Positions 1 to 5,912 of a stretch of DNA of 8,284 nt are shown piece after piece. Origin of the DNA: an uncultured Actinomycetes bacterium (GTDB taxonomy: Bacteria; Actinomycetota; Acidimicrobiia; Acidimicrobiales; RAAP-2); NCBI GenBank assembly GCA_903893955.1, contig CAITOG010000085.1:1-8284 (forward strand), written 5' to 3'. Below the pieces are notes generated by a model. It was not told the origin of the DNA. It made no database searches and worked only from the letters and a program-made list of their open reading frames with translations. Position numbers and translations under genes: made by a program. How positions within the stretch are numbered: position 1 is the first letter of the stretch; the number at the start of each line of letters is the position of its first letter.

Positions 1-597
1 AGCCTTGTTGGCCTGCATCGCATCACCCCAGCCAGGATTCACCACCACCACGGTGGTGTCCGCCGCGCCGACGATCTCGACCTCCATCTGACCTACCCCG
101 ACCGTCTCGACCAGCACGACGGGCATGCCAGCGGCACCGAGCAACCTGATGGCATCGGGCACAGCCAGTGAGAGGCCGCCGAGGTGCCCTCGGGTGGCCA
201 TCGATCGGATGAACACTGCCGGATCGGTGGCGTGGTCCTGCATCCGGATCCGGTCGCCCAAGATGGCGCCGCCGGTGAATGGCGAGGAGGGGTCGATGGC
301 CAGGACCGCGACCTGCGAGAGCTCGTCAGCACCCATCTGCTCTGTGGCCGGCCATCCCGCCTTGGCGGTTGTGATCAGGCGATCGGTGAGGGTGGACTTG
401 CCCGCCCCTGGTGCCCCGGTGAGGCCGACCGTATAGGGCGGTTGGCCCCGGTAGGCGAGCGACGCCACCGCTCGTGACTCAGCCCCGCCCCGCTCAACCA
501 TGGTCAGGAGACGAGCCAACGAGACACGATCGTGGTCGTTCGCCCGGTCGAGCAAGGTCGCCGGATCTCGGGTCGGTGGCAATGGCGTCACTGCCAT
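1..597 (-). CDS. meaB: MeaB/ArgK-family GTPase, methylmalonyl-CoA mutase chaperone (partial, C-terminus missing)
   Basis: This G3E-family P-loop GTPase protects and reloads adenosylcobalamin-dependent acyl-CoA mutases, classically methylmalonyl-CoA mutase, in the cytoplasm. The frame is open from the ATG at 597 to the left edge, giving 199 residues of a protein usually about 310-330 long. Visible motifs are Walker A GAPGAGKS (61-68), AVLAIDPSSPF (98-107, magnesium/switch region), GGAILGDRIRM (109-119), RSMATRGHLGGL (131-142), ETVGVGQ.EVE (164-174) and VVNPGWGD..QANKA (186-199). The base-specificity motif NKxD lies beyond the edge. About 10 extra residues (near 80-94) separate the Walker A helix from the VLAIDPSS strand compared with typical MeaB. 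The start overlaps the murA stop by 10 nt. A GTG at 591-589 would instead give a 4-nt GTGA overlap, and both are plausible. The overlap implies co-transcription with murA. No mutase gene is visible here, so the exact client is inferred from the family. Confidence 0.93.
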   Translation of the reverse strand, partial: MAVTPLPPTRDPATLLDRANDHDRVSLARLLTMVERGGAESRAVASLAYRGQPPYTVGLTGAPGAGKSTLTDRLITTAKAGWPATEQMGADELSQVAVLAIDPSSPFTGGAILGDRIRMQDHATDPAVFIRSMATRGHLGGLSLAVPDAIRLLGAAGMPVVLVETVGVGQMEVEIVGAADTTVVVVNPGWGDAMQANKA

Positions 598-1856
598 GTC
601 ACGTCCGCCCCAAGGCTCGCCAGCGTGCCGACCAGGTCGTCGTACCCGCGCTCGATGTGCTCGACGCCTGAAACGAGGGTCTCGCCGTCGGCCGCCAGCC
701 CGGCGAGCACCAGGGCAGCACCGGCCCGGATGTCTGGCGCTTTGACCGGTGCGCCAGAGAGCCGCTCGACGCCTCGCACTACTGCGTGGTGCCCCTCGGT
801 CCTGATATCCGCCCCCATCCGGCGCAGCTCATCGACATAGCGGAAGCGACCCTCGAAGAGGTTCTCCGAGACGATCGAGACTCCGTCGGCAACAGCCAGT
901 GCGGTGACCAGGAAGGGCTTGTAGTCGGTGGCGACCCCAGGGTACGGCAGGGTGGCGATGTCGACGGCTCGGGTGCGACCAGCTGCGGCCACCCGCAGCC
1001 CTTCGGGTCCGAAGCTCACATCGAGACCGATGGCCGTCAGTTTGGCCAGCAACATCTCCATGTGCTCGGGACGACCGTCGGTGATGGTCACCTCACCGCC
1101 GGCCAGCGCTGGTGCCAGGGCATAGGTGGCGACCACCACACGATCGGGGATAACCCGATGGGTCGTGGGCTGGAGCCGATCGGCCCCCTCCACCACGATG
1201 CGCGACGTTCCGACCCCGGTCACGCTTGCCCCCATGGCGCACAGCAGCGACGCGAGGTCCGCCACCTCTGGCTCACGGGCCGCGTTCTCGATGACCGTCG
1301 TTCCCTTGGCGAGCGCTGCGGCCATCAGCAGGTTGTCGGTGGCGGTGTGGCTCGGGTACTCGAGCACCAGGTGGGCGCCCACCAGGCGACCCGAGGGATC
1401 CTCAGCCTCGGCTTCGACATAGCCGTGATGGGTAGCGAAGGTGCCGCCCATCTTGGTCAGGCCGGTGACGTGGATGTCGATCGGCCGGCTGCCGAAATCA
1501 TCGCCTCCCGGCAGCGAGACGCGTGCTCGCCCACAGCGCGCCAGCAGCGGGCCGAGGACGACGATCGACGCCCGGATCTTCTCGACCAGCTCGTAGGGAG
1601 CCTCAGGGATGAGGTCCTCGTCGGCGGGGACATCGATCGAGAGGCGCTGCCCATCGAGGCGCTCGACTCGGCACCCGAGCGCCTCGAGCACCTCGGCCAT
1701 GGTGTCGACATCGGTGATGTTGGGGACGTTCTCGAGGACGTGCGTACCCTCAGCGAGCAGCGTCGCGGCCATCAGCTTGAGCACGGAGTTCTTCGCTCCC
1801 CCGGCGGTCACCTGGCCGTGGAGCGGAGGTCCGGGCCTGACGAGGATGCACTGCAC
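588..1856 (-). CDS. murA: UDP-N-acetylglucosamine 1-carboxyvinyltransferase, Asp-type (probably fosfomycin-insensitive)
   Basis: MurA transfers enolpyruvate from PEP to UDP-GlcNAc, the first committed step of peptidoglycan synthesis, in the cytoplasm. Starting at the GTG at 1856-1854 gives 422 residues, close to the usual 418-425. It also puts the substrate-binding Lys-Asn of GGAKNS at K22/N23, the E. coli MurA numbering. The frame is open upstream to an ATG at 1925-1923, but those 23 extra residues (MGGLRTWALDG...) do not resemble the family, so I prefer the GTG. Other features are LKLMAATLLAEG (26-37), NVPNITDV (43-50), PGGDDFGSRPIDIH (116-129), a PGVATDYKP segment holding the expected catalytic-base Asp (TD), and IRAGAALVLAGLAADGET near the C-terminus. 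The active-site loop has Asp119 where most MurA enzymes have the PEP-reactive Cys (GGC), as in mycobacterial MurA. The gene is first in an apparent murA-meaB unit and divergent from glpX. Confidence 0.95.
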   Translation of the reverse strand: MQCILVRPGPPLHGQVTAGGAKNSVLKLMAATLLAEGTHVLENVPNITDVDTMAEVLEALGCRVERLDGQRLSIDVPADEDLIPEAPYELVEKIRASIVVLGPLLARCGRARVSLPGGDDFGSRPIDIHVTGLTKMGGTFATHHGYVEAEAEDPSGRLVGAHLVLEYPSHTATDNLLMAAALAKGTTVIENAAREPEVADLASLLCAMGASVTGVGTSRIVVEGADRLQPTTHRVIPDRVVVATYALAPALAGGEVTITDGRPEHMEMLLAKLTAIGLDVSFGPEGLRVAAAGRTRAVDIATLPYPGVATDYKPFLVTALAVADGVSIVSENLFEGRFRYVDELRRMGADIRTEGHHAVVRGVERLSGAPVKAPDIRAGAALVLAGLAADGETLVSGVEHIERGYDDLVGTLASLGADVTWQ

Positions 1857-1863
1857 GACACTG

Positions 1864-1869
1864 ATTATT
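1864..1869 (-). promoter_or_regulatory. Candidate murA -10 box (AATAAT), possibly leaderless
   Basis: On the minus strand the AT-rich run TAATAAT (1870-1864) stands out in a GC-rich region. AATAAT matches five of six bases of TATAAT and ends 7 nt before the murA GTG at 1856. That spacing would put the transcription start at or next to the start codon, giving a leaderless mRNA, which is common in Actinobacteria. There is no good Shine-Dalgarno upstream of this GTG (only GAGAG about 18 nt away), which agrees with leaderless initiation. No clear -35 was found. Confidence 0.4.
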
Positions 1870-1904
1870 ACCGCTCTCGGGTGCTGGCTCGGACCGTCGA
1901 GCGC

Positions 1905-1968
1905 CCACGTCCTCAGCCCGCCCATCAGATGCCGGCCTCAGCGCGGCTGGTCTAGGGTGAGGACGTGG
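1905..1968. repeat. 11-bp perfect inverted repeat, arms 42 nt apart
   Basis: The left arm CCACGTCCTCA (1905-1915) is the exact reverse complement of the right arm TGAGGACGTGG (1958-1968). The right arm covers the glpX start codon and directly follows its -10-like box. Read in the murA direction, the left arm shows the same TGAGGACGTGG sequence about 50 nt upstream of the murA GTG. Beyond the arms both copies continue with CGCTC after one or two different bases. The hexamer CCTCAG recurs at 1911-1916 and 1936-1941. The arms could be operator half-sites, a duplicated start region or chance. Confidence 0.5.
1953..1958 (+). promoter_or_regulatory. Candidate glpX -10 box (TAGGGT), leaderless start
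   Basis: TAGGGT fits the TANNNT pattern of actinobacterial -10 boxes and is followed by 6 nt (GAGGAC) and then the glpX GTG at 1965. This is the arrangement expected of a leaderless transcript. GAGGA (1959-1963) resembles a Shine-Dalgarno core but lies only 1 nt from the GTG, too close to act as one. No strong -35 is visible. Confidence 0.45.
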
Positions 1969-2957
1969 AACGCTCCCCTCAGATTCCAGACCGCAACCTG
2001 GCGCTCGAGCTCGTTCGCGTGACCGAAGCCGCTGCACTTGCCGCTGCTCGGTACATGGGCCGGGGCGACAAGAACGGCGCCGACGGCGCAGCCGTGGAGG
2101 CCATGCGAGTGGTGCTCCAGTCGGTCCCGATGGACGGCATCGTGGTCATCGGCGAGGGCGAGAAGGACGAAGCGCCCATGCTCTTCAACGGTGAGCTCAT
2201 CGGCGATGGCTCGCCGCCCCAGACCGACATCGCGGTGGACCCGATCGACGGCACGACCCTGACCGCCAAGGGTCGTGGCGGTGCGCTCAGCGTCATCGCA
2301 GTCTCCGAACGGGGCACCATGTTCGACCCGGGACCGTGCGTCTACATGGAGAAGGTGGCCGTCGGCCCACGTGGTGCGGGCAGCATCGATGTGACCGCCA
2401 CCCCGACCGAGAACCTGACCTCGCTCAGCAAGAAGCTCGGCCAGCCGGTCCGTGATCTCACAGCCGTGATCTTGGATCGCGACCGTCACGAACCACTCAT
2501 CGAGGAGGTGCGGGAGGCTGGTGCCAGAGTTCGGCTCATCTCTGACGGCGACGTCGCAGGTGCCATCCAGACCGCGTGGCCCTACTCGGGCGCCGACATC
2601 CTCTTCGGTATCGGCGGCACGCCAGAGGGCGTGATCGCAGCCGCTGCGCTCAAGTGCCTCGGCGGCGAGCTCCAAGGTCGCCTGTGGCCACGCAACGAGG
2701 ACGAGCGAGTTGCCGCCGTGGCTGCCGGCTACGACCTCTCGAAGGTGCTGACGACCGACGATCTCGTCGAGGGCGACAACTGCTTCTTCTCCGCCACGGG
2801 CATCACCGACGGTGAGCTACTCCAAGGTGTCCGGTTCCATGACTTCGGTGCGACCACACAGTCGCTGGTCATGCGGTCGAAGTCCGGTACCCGCCGCAAG
2901 GTCGAGGCGGTCCACCGTCTCGAGAAGTTGGCCGAGTTCTCCGCCATTATCTTCTGA
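1965..2957 (+). CDS. glpX: Fructose-1,6-bisphosphatase, class II (GlpX type)
   Basis: This enzyme hydrolyses fructose 1,6-bisphosphate to fructose 6-phosphate plus phosphate, the committed step of gluconeogenesis, in the cytoplasm; it is metal dependent. At 330 residues it has the normal family length. Motifs seen are NLALELVRVTEAAALAAARY (11-30), GRGDKNGADGAAV (32-44), GEGEKDEAPML (63-73), the metal/phosphate-binding DPIDGTT (92-98) of the lithium-sensitive phosphatase superfamily, ISDGDVAGAI (192-201) and GIGGTPEGVIAAAALKCLGG (215-234). The GTG start is required because the first in-frame ATG (codon 31) would remove the conserved first helix. The gene stands alone: divergent from murA and convergent with atpC. 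Some bacterial GlpX enzymes also act on sedoheptulose 1,7-bisphosphate, and the sequence alone cannot decide this. It is probably this organism's main gluconeogenic FBPase, though no class I enzyme could be looked for outside the window. Confidence 0.96.
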   Translation: MERSPQIPDRNLALELVRVTEAAALAAARYMGRGDKNGADGAAVEAMRVVLQSVPMDGIVVIGEGEKDEAPMLFNGELIGDGSPPQTDIAVDPIDGTTLTAKGRGGALSVIAVSERGTMFDPGPCVYMEKVAVGPRGAGSIDVTATPTENLTSLSKKLGQPVRDLTAVILDRDRHEPLIEEVREAGARVRLISDGDVAGAIQTAWPYSGADILFGIGGTPEGVIAAAALKCLGGELQGRLWPRNEDERVAAVAAGYDLSKVLTTDDLVEGDNCFFSATGITDGELLQGVRFHDFGATTQSLVMRSKSGTRRKVEAVHRLEKLAEFSAIIF

Positions 2958-2960
2958 GTC

Positions 2961-2999
2961 CTTCGACCAGGTCGAGGCTACGAGCAGCGAAAGGGCTGC
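2961..2999. terminator. Two small hairpins in the glpX/atpC convergent gap
   Basis: The 47-bp gap between the glpX stop and the atpC stop contains a 7-bp stem with one G-U pair and a 3-nt loop (2961-2967 with 2971-2977), and a 5-bp GCAGC/GCTGC stem with a 6-nt loop (2984-2988 with 2995-2999). A third 5-bp stem CTCAG/CTGAG lies over the atpC 3' end near 3010-3024. None is followed by a T-run on either strand, so they are not classical Rho-independent terminators. The position suits a bidirectional terminator of the weak-U type found in high-GC bacteria, but the support is weak. Confidence 0.25.
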
Positions 3000-3004
3000 C
3001 GTGA

Positions 3005-3514
3005 CTAGCTCAGGACAGCTGAGGTCCCGAGGCGAAGTTCGGCACGAGCGAGCGCGGCCTCGGCATCGGCGAGATCGAGCAGCGCATCCCTGGTCGAGTC
3101 ATCGTCGCCGGTGCGTCCCGACTGAGAGCGCAGATCCGCGAGCTTGACCTCTGCCGCTGCCTTGGCGGCCTCGGCGCGGCCCTTGTCGATATCGGTGGCC
3201 TTCTCGGCCACCCCAGCAAGGATGGTCACCCGAGTCGTCCGATCTGTCTCGCTAGCGCCCTCGACCAACCCGCTGGCTGCACCAGCCGCCGTGGTCACCT
3301 GAAGGAAGCCTCCGTGGATCAAGATGGCGATCGTCGGCTCGCCCTCGACCTCGATCTTGACCACGCCCGGGACCACGTCGCCGACCAGCTCTGCGTGGTC
3401 AGCCATCACCGTGAGGTCACCCTCCGAGGTCGCCGTGACCACCGAGTTCGCTGCCCCCGCGAAGAGGACTTCCTCAGGGGTGACGATCTCGACGCCGAGG
3501 GCGTGCTCGGCCAT
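3005..3514 (-). CDS. atpC: F-type ATP synthase F1 epsilon subunit
   Basis: Epsilon sits on the central stalk with gamma, links F1 to the c-ring and can inhibit ATP hydrolysis through its C-terminal helices. The 169 residues are longer than usual (about 120-140). The N-terminal beta-sandwich is recognisable: VEIVTPEEVLFAG (8-20), TSEGDLTVMADHAEL (29-43), VPGVVKIE (48-55) and IHGGFLQV (66-73). It is interrupted at about 76-95 by a Gly/Ala/Ser/Glu-rich insertion just before the conserved strand VTILAGVAEKATDID (96-110). The alpha-helical C-terminal part (111-162) is Ala-rich, with a polar linker SGRTGDDDSTRD (132-143) between two helices. The ATG shares one base with the atpD stop (TGATG), so translation is probably coupled. 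AAGGA inside the atpD 3' end (3524-3528) is a suitable ribosome binding site. This is the last gene of the operon. Confidence 0.95.
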   Translation of the reverse strand: MAEHALGVEIVTPEEVLFAGAANSVVTATSEGDLTVMADHAELVGDVVPGVVKIEVEGEPTIAILIHGGFLQVTTAAGAASGLVEGASETDRTTRVTILAGVAEKATDIDKGRAEAAKAAAEVKLADLRSQSGRTGDDDSTRDALLDLADAEAALARAELRLGTSAVLS

Positions 3515-4953
3515 CAGGCCTCGTCCTTCTTGATCTGCGCAGCCTTCGCCTTCACGTCGTCAGCTCCACCGACATTCAAGAATGCCTGCTCGGGGTACTC
3601 ATCAAGGTCACCGTTGATCAGCTGCTCGAACGAGTCGACCGTCTCATCGATCGGGGTGAAGATGCCGGGCAGACCGGTGAAGACCTCGGCAACGAAGAAT
3701 GGCTGCGAGAGGAACCGCTGGATCTTTCGTGCGCGCTGCACGGTGGTCCGGTCGTCCTCAGAGAGCTCGTCCATACCAAGGATGGCGATGATGTCCTGGA
3801 GCTCACGCGACCGCTGGAGCACCTCCTGGACCTGGCGAGCCACGTTGTAGTGACGGTCGCCGACGATCTCCGGGGCGAGGATGTTCGACGTCGACGCCAG
3901 CGGGTCCACCGCTGGGTAGATGCCGAGCGCCGCGATCTGACGGGAGAGCTCGGTAGTGGCGTCAAGGTGGGTGAAGGTCGTGAACGGGGCGGGGTCGGTG
4001 TAGTCGTCCGCAGGCACGTACACGGCCTGCAGCGAGGTGATCGACTTGCCTCGGGTCGAGGTGATGCGCTCCTGGAGCTCACCCATCTCGTCTGCCAGCG
4101 TCGGCTGGTAGCCGACCGCCGACGGCATACGGCCGAGCAGCGTGGAGACCTCAGAGCCAGCCTGGACGAAGCGGAAGATGTTGTCGATGAACAACAGCAC
4201 GTCCTGGTTCTGGACGTCACGGAAGTACTCCGCCATCGTCAGGGCCGCCAGCGCCACCCGCATACGGACGCCCGGGGGCTCGTCCATCTGGCCGTAGACG
4301 AGGGCCACCTTCTCGATAACGCCTGACTCCTGCATCTCGATCCACAGGTCGGTCCCCTCACGGGTCCGCTCGCCCACACCGGCGAACACCGACACACCAC
4401 CGTGCTGCGAGGCGACACGGTTGATCATCTCCTGGATGAGCACGGTCTTGCCCACGCCGGCACCACCGAACAGGCCGATCTTTCCACCCTGCACGTAAGG
4501 CTCGAGCAGGTCGATCACCTTGATGCCCGTCTCGAGCATCTTGGCGCTCTGCTCGAGCTGGTCGAAGTCAGGTGCAGCGCGGTGGATCTCCCAGCGCTCC
4601 TTGACATCGCCGATGTCAGCGGTGTCGAGCGGCTCGCCGAGGACGTTGAACACGTGGCCCAAGACGACGTCGCCTACCGGCACCGAGATGCCGCGGCCGG
4701 TGTTGCGCACCGGTGCACCTCGCACCAGGCCGTCGGTCGGCTGCATGCACACGCAGCGGACCCGGCCATCGCCGATCTGCTGCGCGACCTCTCCGGTCAC
4801 GGTCAGCCGCTTGCCGTCGAGCTCCAGGTCCATCTCGACGGCGAAGTTGATCTCGGGAAGTGCGTGCGGCGGGAACTCGACGTCCACCACCGGGCCAGCG
4901 ATGGCCACGACGCGGCCATCCTCAAGCTTCTGCGACTCAGGTGCGACAGTCAT
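3514..4953 (-). CDS. atpD: F-type ATP synthase F1 beta (catalytic) subunit
   Basis: Beta carries the three catalytic nucleotide sites of F1 and makes ATP from ADP and phosphate as the gamma shaft rotates. The 479 residues are full length. Landmarks are the N-terminal barrel GRVVAIAGPVVDVEF (13-27), Walker A GGAGVGKT (163-170), the catalytic-Glu motif GERTREGTD (194-202, Glu195), GQMDEPPG (221-228), Walker B LLFIDNIFRF (253-262), PSAVGYQPTLA (277-287), AVDPLASTS (348-356) and the DELSEDD loop (395-401) that contacts the central stalk and epsilon. All expected catalytic residues are present. AAGGAG (4959-4964) lies 5 nt upstream of the ATG, and the gap to the atpG stop is 12 nt. Alpha was excluded as the identity because this subunit has the catalytic Glu and the beta-type DELSEDD sequence. 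Confidence 0.99.
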   Translation of the reverse strand: MTVAPESQKLEDGRVVAIAGPVVDVEFPPHALPEINFAVEMDLELDGKRLTVTGEVAQQIGDGRVRCVCMQPTDGLVRGAPVRNTGRGISVPVGDVVLGHVFNVLGEPLDTADIGDVKERWEIHRAAPDFDQLEQSAKMLETGIKVIDLLEPYVQGGKIGLFGGAGVGKTVLIQEMINRVASQHGGVSVFAGVGERTREGTDLWIEMQESGVIEKVALVYGQMDEPPGVRMRVALAALTMAEYFRDVQNQDVLLFIDNIFRFVQAGSEVSTLLGRMPSAVGYQPTLADEMGELQERITSTRGKSITSLQAVYVPADDYTDPAPFTTFTHLDATTELSRQIAALGIYPAVDPLASTSNILAPEIVGDRHYNVARQVQEVLQRSRELQDIIAILGMDELSEDDRTTVQRARKIQRFLSQPFFVAEVFTGLPGIFTPIDETVDSFEQLINGDLDEYPEQAFLNVGGADDVKAKAAQIKKDEA

Positions 4954-4965
4954 TCTTGCTCCTTG

Positions 4966-5865
4966 CTAGTCCTGTCGGAGCGCCTCGGCGCCGCCAACGA
5001 TCTCCATGATTTCGGTCGTGATTGCGTCCTGACGAGCACGGTTCATGATCCGTGACAGCGTCTGGGACAGGTCATCTGCATTCTCTGTTGCTGCGGCCAT
5101 GGCACGCTGCTGGGACGTGTGGAACGACGCCGATCCCTCGAGCAGCGCGGTGAAGATCTCACTCTCGAGGGCCTTGGGCGCCAGGTCTTCGAGCAGCTGC
5201 TCGGCCTCAGGCTCGAACTCGGTGTAGCCAACGAGCTCGGACTTGGCGTCCTCGTCCTCCTCGGTCGACCCACGAGGGTCGACGAGCGGCAGGAGCTGAC
5301 GGGTCTCGACCTTCTGGGTCGCCGCCGAGATGAAGCGAGTCGAGACCAAGAGAACCTGCTGCGCTTCGCCGCTGAGGAATGGTGCGGCGGCCTCGCGAGC
5401 AACCTCTTGGGCGTCGGCGAACTCCGGGCGATCGGCAAAGCCGAGGAAGGTCTGGTGGACATCCTGGCCGCGGAAGCGGAAGTACGGCCCAGCCTTCTTG
5501 CCCACGGCGATGATGAGCGCCTCGGTGCCCTGGCTCTTGAGCTCGATCACCAGACGCTCAGTGGCGCGAAGTGCCGAGGAGTTGTAGGCACCCGAGAGGC
5601 CTCGATCGCCGACGATGACCACGATGACGGCCACGTCGACCTTCTCAGGTGTGCCGAGCATCTTCTTGGCCGCGTTTGGGTCGCCCTTGGCCGCTTCGAT
5701 GATGATCCGAGCCATACCGTCTCGATACGGTCGGTTCTTCGCGATCCTCGACTGCGCACGTGCGATCTGTGAGGCAGCGATGAGCTCCATGGCCTTCGTG
5801 ATCTTCCGGGTCGCCTGCACGCTCTTGATGCGTCGGCGGAGCACCCGCTCCTGTCCACCTGCCAT
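4966..5865 (-). CDS. atpG: F-type ATP synthase F1 gamma subunit
   Basis: Gamma is the rotating central shaft linking the c-ring to the alpha/beta hexamer. The 299 residues match the family. The N-terminal coiled-coil helix is RRRIKSVQATRKITKAMELI (10-29), continuing with AASQIARAQ. The Rossmann-like middle has VIVGDRGLSGAYNSS (83-97). The C-terminal helix carries the family signature ITTEIMEIVGGAEA (282-295). An acidic stretch STEEDEDAKSE (200-210) lies in the middle domain, in a region that varies among actinobacterial gamma subunits. The start is well supported by AGGAGGTG (5873-5880), 7 nt upstream of the ATG and the strongest Shine-Dalgarno in the window. A 47-nt gap separates it from the atpA stop. 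Confidence 0.98.
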   Translation of the reverse strand: MAGGQERVLRRRIKSVQATRKITKAMELIAASQIARAQSRIAKNRPYRDGMARIIIEAAKGDPNAAKKMLGTPEKVDVAVIVVIVGDRGLSGAYNSSALRATERLVIELKSQGTEALIIAVGKKAGPYFRFRGQDVHQTFLGFADRPEFADAQEVAREAAAPFLSGEAQQVLLVSTRFISAATQKVETRQLLPLVDPRGSTEEDEDAKSELVGYTEFEPEAEQLLEDLAPKALESEIFTALLEGSASFHTSQQRAMAAATENADDLSQTLSRIMNRARQDAITTEIMEIVGGAEALRQD

Positions 5866-5872
5866 CTCGCTA

Positions 5873-5880
5873 CACCTCCT
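5873..5880 (-). promoter_or_regulatory. Strong Shine-Dalgarno of atpG
   Basis: AGGAGGTG on the minus strand, 7 nt before the atpG ATG, is nearly a full complement of the 16S 3' end. The other atp genes have weaker forms: AAGGAG (4959-4964) for atpD and GGAGGAG (7436-7442) for atpA. This contrasts with murA and glpX, whose GTG starts lack a usable site. Confidence 0.8.
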
Positions 5881-5912
5881 CTCGTCTGCTGGTCATCATT
5901 GTCACGTCGTGC

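Larger units (their letters stand above)
1857..1964. promoter_or_regulatory. Divergent murA/glpX promoter region
   Basis: These 108 bp separate the preferred GTG starts of murA (leftward) and glpX (rightward). The region holds a -10-like box for each gene just upstream of its GTG and an 11-bp inverted repeat; each is listed separately. I see no convincing -35 box at 16-18 bp from either -10, no terminator and no additional small ORF with a ribosome binding site. If the longer murA start at 1925 were used, the true intergenic region would shrink to about 39 bp. Confidence 0.6.

Noticed and set aside
1857..1925. N-terminal extension of MurA from the ATG at 1925
   Set aside because: The 23 added residues do not match MurA N-termini, while the GTG at 1856 puts Lys22/Asn23 at their expected positions and is preceded by a -10-like box.
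786..1955. 389-codon open frame on the plus strand opposite murA
   Set aside because: It is a GC-bias shadow of murA: low-complexity His/Gly/Asp/Arg-rich translation, no recognisable family and no ribosome binding site, while the minus-strand frame is an unmistakable MurA.
1938..2675. 245-codon open frame on the minus strand opposite glpX
   Set aside because: Antisense shadow of glpX with no family resemblance; it also runs through the glpX promoter region.
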